A stretch of DNA of 64,000 nt, taken from Gammaproteobacteria bacterium. GTDB lineage: Bacteria > Pseudomonadota > Gammaproteobacteria > Pseudomonadales > Pseudohongiellaceae. The stretch's first letter is position 1; every line of letters begins with the position of its first letter. A model generated the notes under the pieces. It saw only the letters and a program-made list of their open reading frames with translations. It was not told the DNA's origin and searched no databases. Below are positions 60,421 through 64,000 of this stretch, one piece after another. The position numbers and the translations under genes are program-made. Location: positions 1 through 64,000 of the forward strand of contig SHZK01000002.1 of the NCBI GenBank assembly GCA_009692305.1, written 5' to 3'.

Positions 60421-62079
60421 ATGAAAGCAATAACCAAGTCTCTGCTCTGCTCATTCTGTTGCTTGCTGCTGGCAGCCTGTGATCAGGCCAAGCCTCCGCA
60501 AACCGTTATCACTGACGTCGATTTGATTCTGACGAATGGCAAGATTGTTACCGTGGACTCGGCGTTCTCCATACACGACACGGTAGTGGTGGATGATGGC
60601 AAGATCGTGGAGACAGGTTCCAACTCTCTGCTCGGCAAATATCAAGCGGGCTCCCTCATCGATCTCGCAGGCAAGACCCTGATGCCAGGTTTCGTGGATT
60701 CACACACGCACATTCGCGGTCGGCCTCATCGCTATATCGAGTTGAGCGAAGTGACTTCCATTCTTGAGATGCAGGACCTGCTTCGCGCCAAGATCGCGGA
60801 GATTGGTGAAGGTGAGTGGATTACCGGTTACGGCTGGTCAGAGGATCAATTCGCAGACGGCATCCGACCAGTACGACAGGATCTGGATGCGGCGGCGCCA
60901 AATAATCCGGTTACTTTTACCCGTGCCGGCGGGCACAGCGCAGTGGTAAACACCCTGGCGCTGACTCTGGCTGAAATCACGTTCAGCACACCGGACCCGG
61001 AAGGTGGCGTCATCGAACGCGATCAGGAAGGCCAGGCTACGGGCATCATTCGCGAACGCCAGAACATCGTTGACCGGCTGGTACCAGATGATACCTACGA
61101 GGAATTGCGCGCGAGTCTCGAAATAAACCTGAGTGATCTGCTCCGGCTCGGCATTACCAGTATTACCGATGCGTCCAAGTCGCCAGGCGACTACGCCATG
61201 TGGGAAGAGATATACGCAAAGCCTGATGTCAATTTGCCCCGCGCCACTCTGCAATTTCAATGGTTCAATCCCGAAGCGATTGCGGAATTGAAGGCGCGCG
61301 TCGGTGACGGCACCGATAATCTGAAGATCGGCCCGATCAAGGTATTCGTCGACGGCGGCTTCACCGGACCTGCTGCGTATACCAAGGAACCCTATCTGAA
61401 CCAGGGCGACTATCGTGGCTACCTCAATATGCCGGAGGATGAATTGATAAGCCTGCTCAACGAGGTGCATGATGCGGGCTGGCAGATGGGCATACATGCC
61501 GTTGGCGATGCCGCCATAGAACTCGTGGTAGACATTCTGTCCTCCACCCTGGAACGCAATCCGCGTCCCGATCACCGGCACTACCTTAATCATTTCACCA
61601 TGCGACCACCGGAAGCCACCATGGAGAAGATGGCGGAACATGAGATTCACATTACCCAGCAACCGAACTTCACTTACACACTCGAAGGGCGCTATGTCGC
61701 CAATCTGGACGGCTGGCGCCTGGAACACAATAATCCGATACGATCACCAATGGATCACGGGATCACCGTTGCCATCTCCAGCGATATACTTCCCATAGGA
61801 CCGCTGGTAGGAATATACGCGGCAGTGTCACGCAAGGGCATGAGCGGGCGCGTGTTTGGAGCAGACGAGGCGATCACCATTGAGGAAGCAGTGCGTGGCT
61901 ACACACTGACTGGTGCCTATATGAATTTCGATGAAACGAAAAAAGGTTCGCTGGAACCCGGCAAGTTCGCCGACATGATCGTACTGTCGGAAGACATACT
62001 CACGATCGATTCCGCACAGATCATGGACATCGAAATCGAACAAACTTGGCTTGGTGGTGAACTGGTCTACGAGCAGTAG
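60421..62079 (+). CDS. YtcJ-type amidohydrolase, lipoprotein
   Basis: 552 residues, lipobox LLLAACDQ (Cys about 20). Amidohydrolase 3 layout: DLILTNGKIVTVDSAFSIHD, MPGFVDSHTHIRGRPH metal site, TGYGWSEDQF, VFVDGGFTGPAAY, GIHAVGDAAIE and ITQQPNFTYTLEGRY, SSDILPIGPL; ends with SLEPGKFADMIVL. These enzymes cleave C-N bonds of N-acyl or cyclic amides. Anchored outside the inner membrane. Confidence 0.85.
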   Translation: MKAITKSLLCSFCCLLLAACDQAKPPQTVITDVDLILTNGKIVTVDSAFSIHDTVVVDDGKIVETGSNSLLGKYQAGSLIDLAGKTLMPGFVDSHTHIRGRPHRYIELSEVTSILEMQDLLRAKIAEIGEGEWITGYGWSEDQFADGIRPVRQDLDAAAPNNPVTFTRAGGHSAVVNTLALTLAEITFSTPDPEGGVIERDQEGQATGIIRERQNIVDRLVPDDTYEELRASLEINLSDLLRLGITSITDASKSPGDYAMWEEIYAKPDVNLPRATLQFQWFNPEAIAELKARVGDGTDNLKIGPIKVFVDGGFTGPAAYTKEPYLNQGDYRGYLNMPEDELISLLNEVHDAGWQMGIHAVGDAAIELVVDILSSTLERNPRPDHRHYLNHFTMRPPEATMEKMAEHEIHITQQPNFTYTLEGRYVANLDGWRLEHNNPIRSPMDHGITVAISSDILPIGPLVGIYAAVSRKGMSGRVFGADEAITIEEAVRGYTLTGAYMNFDETKKGSLEPGKFADMIVLSEDILTIDSAQIMDIEIEQTWLGGELVYEQ

Positions 62080-62088
62080 GGCCTCAGC

Positions 62089-63501
62089 GTGACCAGCAAA
62101 AATTCCAGCAGCCAACAATTGACCAACGAGCAATTGGGCGCAGCCCAGCCCTCAGGTTTCCGCCGGGTACTGGGGCGCAGTGAAGTATTGGCACTGGCAT
62201 TCGGCGCCATGATCGGCTGGAGCTGGGTAGTGCTCTCGGGCACCTGGATCAGTTCCGCTGGCACCCTCGGTGCCATGCTTGCTTTTCTGCTTGGTGGCGC
62301 CGCCATGCTGCTCATTGGTCTCACCTACGCTGAACTGACTGCCGCACTGCCCTACGCCGGTGGCGAACACGTCTTCAGTCAGCGCGCGCTGGGGGCAGGT
62401 GCCTCTTTTATCTGCACCTGGGCCATCGTGCTCGGTTATGTCTCGGTCGTCACGTTCGAGGCGGTGGCGCTACCCACTGTGCTCGACTCACTGATACCCG
62501 GCCTCGACCAGGTGTTCCTGTGGCAGATTGCCGGTTGGGATGTGTATCTGACCTGGGTACTTACGGGCGTTGCCGGTGCTGTGGTGATGACCTGGATAAA
62601 TATTCGCGGTGTGCGCATGGCGGCACTGGTGCAGACTGTTGTGGTGGTGGCGATGCTGTTGGTCGCCATCCTGTTTGTCAGTGGCGCGGTCGTTACCGGC
62701 GAACTGGCAAACATGGAGCCACTACTGCGCGATGGCGTTTCCGGCATGACCCTGGTGCTGGTGATGGTGCCGTTCATGTTCGTCGGCTTTGATACGATCC
62801 CGCAGGCGGCCGAGGAAATCGATCTGCCGTTTCGCGACATAGGCAACGTGCTGATGCTGTCTGTGGCGATGGCAATTGCCTGGTACACCCTGATCGTACT
62901 CGGCGTTGGTCTGGTACTGGATGCCGCCGCCCTTTCTACCGCAGCCGCCAATGCCACCGTCGTCACTGCAGAGGCGAGTATACGCATCTATGGCGAAGCC
63001 GGCGGCATCATCCTGCTGACAGCGGGTCTCGCGGGCATTATTACCAGCTGGAACGCCTTCATTCTGGGCGGCAGCCGCGCCATCTATGCCCTGGCTCGCG
63101 CCGACTTGTTGCCGGCCGCGCTGGGTAAACTGCACCCGCACTACCACACTCCGGTAAACGCGATTTTGCTGATTGGTGTGCTATCCATTATCGGTCCCTT
63201 CTTCGGGCGACCGGCGCTGGTGTGGGTAGTTGATGCCGGCGGCCTCGGCATCGTCATCGCCTACGCCATGGTGGCCTGGTCGTTTCTGGTGCTTAGACGC
63301 AAGGAGCCAGAACTGGCACGTCCCTATAAAGTGCCATTTGGCAACCTGGTAGGCACACTCGCACTGCTGCTGTCATTTGGCTTGGGATTGTTATATTTAC
63401 CCGGCAGCCCAGCGGCACTGGTATGGCCGCAGGAATGGGCGATTGTGATCGCCTGGTCAGTGCTTGGTGGCCTGCTGTACTTGTCATCCCGCAAGACTTG
63501 A
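62089..63501 (+). CDS. APC-superfamily amino acid permease
   Basis: 470 residues from GTG 62089, AGTAGGG 7 bases upstream. Twelve helices. LGRSEVLALAFGAMIGWSW (TM1 unwound region), YAELTAALPYAGGEHVFSQR, AAEEIDLPFRDIGNVLML and SWNAFILGGSRAIYALARAD. Broad APC transporter, probably proton-driven uptake of an amine or amino acid for the two upstream enzymes. Ligand unknown. Confidence 0.87.
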   Translation: MTSKNSSSQQLTNEQLGAAQPSGFRRVLGRSEVLALAFGAMIGWSWVVLSGTWISSAGTLGAMLAFLLGGAAMLLIGLTYAELTAALPYAGGEHVFSQRALGAGASFICTWAIVLGYVSVVTFEAVALPTVLDSLIPGLDQVFLWQIAGWDVYLTWVLTGVAGAVVMTWINIRGVRMAALVQTVVVVAMLLVAILFVSGAVVTGELANMEPLLRDGVSGMTLVLVMVPFMFVGFDTIPQAAEEIDLPFRDIGNVLMLSVAMAIAWYTLIVLGVGLVLDAAALSTAAANATVVTAEASIRIYGEAGGIILLTAGLAGIITSWNAFILGGSRAIYALARADLLPAALGKLHPHYHTPVNAILLIGVLSIIGPFFGRPALVWVVDAGGLGIVIAYAMVAWSFLVLRRKEPELARPYKVPFGNLVGTLALLLSFGLGLLYLPGSPAALVWPQEWAIVIAWSVLGGLLYLSSRKT

Positions 63502-63669
63502 ATGCCATTCCGGTATTGATCTTGCGCTGAGCATATCAAGGGGCGGGGGTGGGCGAGGCACCGCGGTGACATGCGCCAGCTGCTCAATTCCGGATCAAAA
63601 TTAAAATTTTGTGCAGCAATCATCACCGGTGCACTGCTTGGGGTACACTTGGCGGTGAGTTCAAGTCAT

Positions 63670-63744
63670 GCGGGTGTAGCTCAGTGGTAGAGTCCTAGCT
63701 TCCCAAGCTAGTTGTCGCGAGTTCGAATCTCGTCGCCCGCTCCA
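63670..63744 (+). tRNA. tRNA-Gly (anticodon CCC)
   Basis: Acceptor GCGGGTG pairs CGCCCGC (one T-G), D arm GCTC/GAGT-like with GGTA loop, anticodon stem CTAGC/GCTAG around TTCCCAA, T arm GCGAG-TTCGAAT-CTCGT, then T and encoded CCA. It is highly similar in layout to Escherichia glyU. Reads GGG codons. Confidence 0.95.
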
Positions 63745-63774
63745 ATTTTCAAGACAGCTTTGGAAGCGCGCCGC

Positions 63775-64000
63775 TTATTTTTCCAAAATCGCTTTGATGG
63801 ATTCCAGTCGTTCCATGGCGTGCACGTAGCCGGCCTCAACCACTGCATCGAAAGCCTGCCAGTTCAGTAAATCCACATTGCCGAGAGCGGGTTGCAGCAG
63901 CACGTCACTGTAGTCACGCACCGTGGCAGAGTTGGTGGTGCCGTTTATCATTCCCGCTCTTAGCAACACCTGAAAAATATTGATGTGCTTTTCCCGGCCG
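63775..64000 (-). CDS. Patatin-like phospholipase, C-terminal part (cut by the window end)
   Basis: The frame is open beyond 64000 and ends at 63775. Visible residues INIFQVLLRAGMINGTTNSA, DVLLQPALGNVDLLNWQAFD and AVVEAGYVHAMERL match the final helices of patatin/RssA-type lipases. GTG 63969 is probably internal. The catalytic G-x-S-x-G and D-G-A/G lie outside. Confidence 0.65.
   Translation of the reverse strand, partial: GREKHINIFQVLLRAGMINGTTNSATVRDYSDVLLQPALGNVDLLNWQAFDAVVEAGYVHAMERLESIKAILEK

Noticed and set aside
1-64000. Prophage, integron or defence island
   Set aside because: No integrase, capsid, terminase, attC-type cassette set, restriction, toxin-antitoxin or reverse transcriptase gene was found among the frames.
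63670-64000. tRNA-Gly as an integration site with a duplicated 3' end
   Set aside because: No second copy of the tRNA 3' end and no integrase are visible in this window.

Overview
The window reads as a chromosomal segment of a free-living, respiring gammaproteobacterium. YaeQ, CmoM, a TIGR02647 protein, the CbpA/CbpM pair and the AguA/AguB putrescine route all point there. Many exported proteins (Sec, Tat and lipoprotein signals) suggest a periplasm-centred oxidative catabolic lifestyle of the marine or soil Pseudomonadales/Cellvibrionales kind. That placement is inference; no rRNA is present. TAG, TGA and TAA are all used as normal stops.

Layout. 1-7.3 kb: tail of a PQQ dehydrogenase, a broken membrane gene, a secreted PDLQGVW protein, an NHL propeller, an M28 peptidase split by an amber codon, and a PQQ dehydrogenase. 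7.4-16.8 kb: almost all on the minus strand, with a Tat amidohydrolase, a second PDLQGVW protein, YaeQ, an N-formylglutamate amidohydrolase-like protein, a transglutaminase remnant, a cytochrome c-PQQ dehydrogenase, an OFA-type MFS carrier, a cupin and a metallo-beta-lactamase (MBL) hydrolase. 17-27 kb: a MoxR remnant fused to a CPA2 antiporter locus, small enzymes, cytochrome b561, an exported M42 peptidase, an MBL hydrolase and MetY. 26.4-31.4 kb: a rearranged zone with a duplicated aminotransferase end, an IS256 remnant, structured elements and a BKACE remnant. 31.6-40.9 kb: an FMN hydroxyacid dehydrogenase, AguA-AguB, an NHL lipoprotein, NIPSNAP, a methyltransferase, a Tat-exported aminotransferase and a GST. 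40.9-56.7 kb: a second catabolic block with two PQQ dehydrogenases, a DUF305-LVIVD protein, CmoM, MBL hydrolases, two PDLQGVW proteins, an NHL propeller, a sulfite-oxidase-like molybdoenzyme and a cupin. 57-64 kb: CbpM/CbpA, paired structured elements, an omega-transaminase, an amidohydrolase, an APC permease, tRNA-Gly(CCC) and a patatin-like gene cut by the window end.

How it works together. Five PQQ propeller enzymes, four PDLQGVW proteins, three NHL propellers, four MBL hydrolases and two cupins recur in mixed order. I infer families deployed together on extracellular organic substrates; none of the substrates can be read from sequence. Transaminases, AguAB, the amidohydrolases and the permease suggest amine and amino-acid use.

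The most unusual feature is a family of about 147-bp intergenic elements: two copies face away from each other at 58.46-58.88 kb, one is at 36.35 kb and one at 29.20 kb. Each has a conserved core and a long closing stem whose sequence differs between copies but stays self-complementary. Each is followed on its 3' side by direct repeats of locus-specific period (28x3, 28x4, 47x4 and 102x2 bp). Other intergenic oddities are 14-bp minisatellites and a dispersed REP-like hairpin (core GGTGTCAGATTT) at gene ends. At least seven genes are broken or reduced to fragments, so the region has been heavily rearranged.
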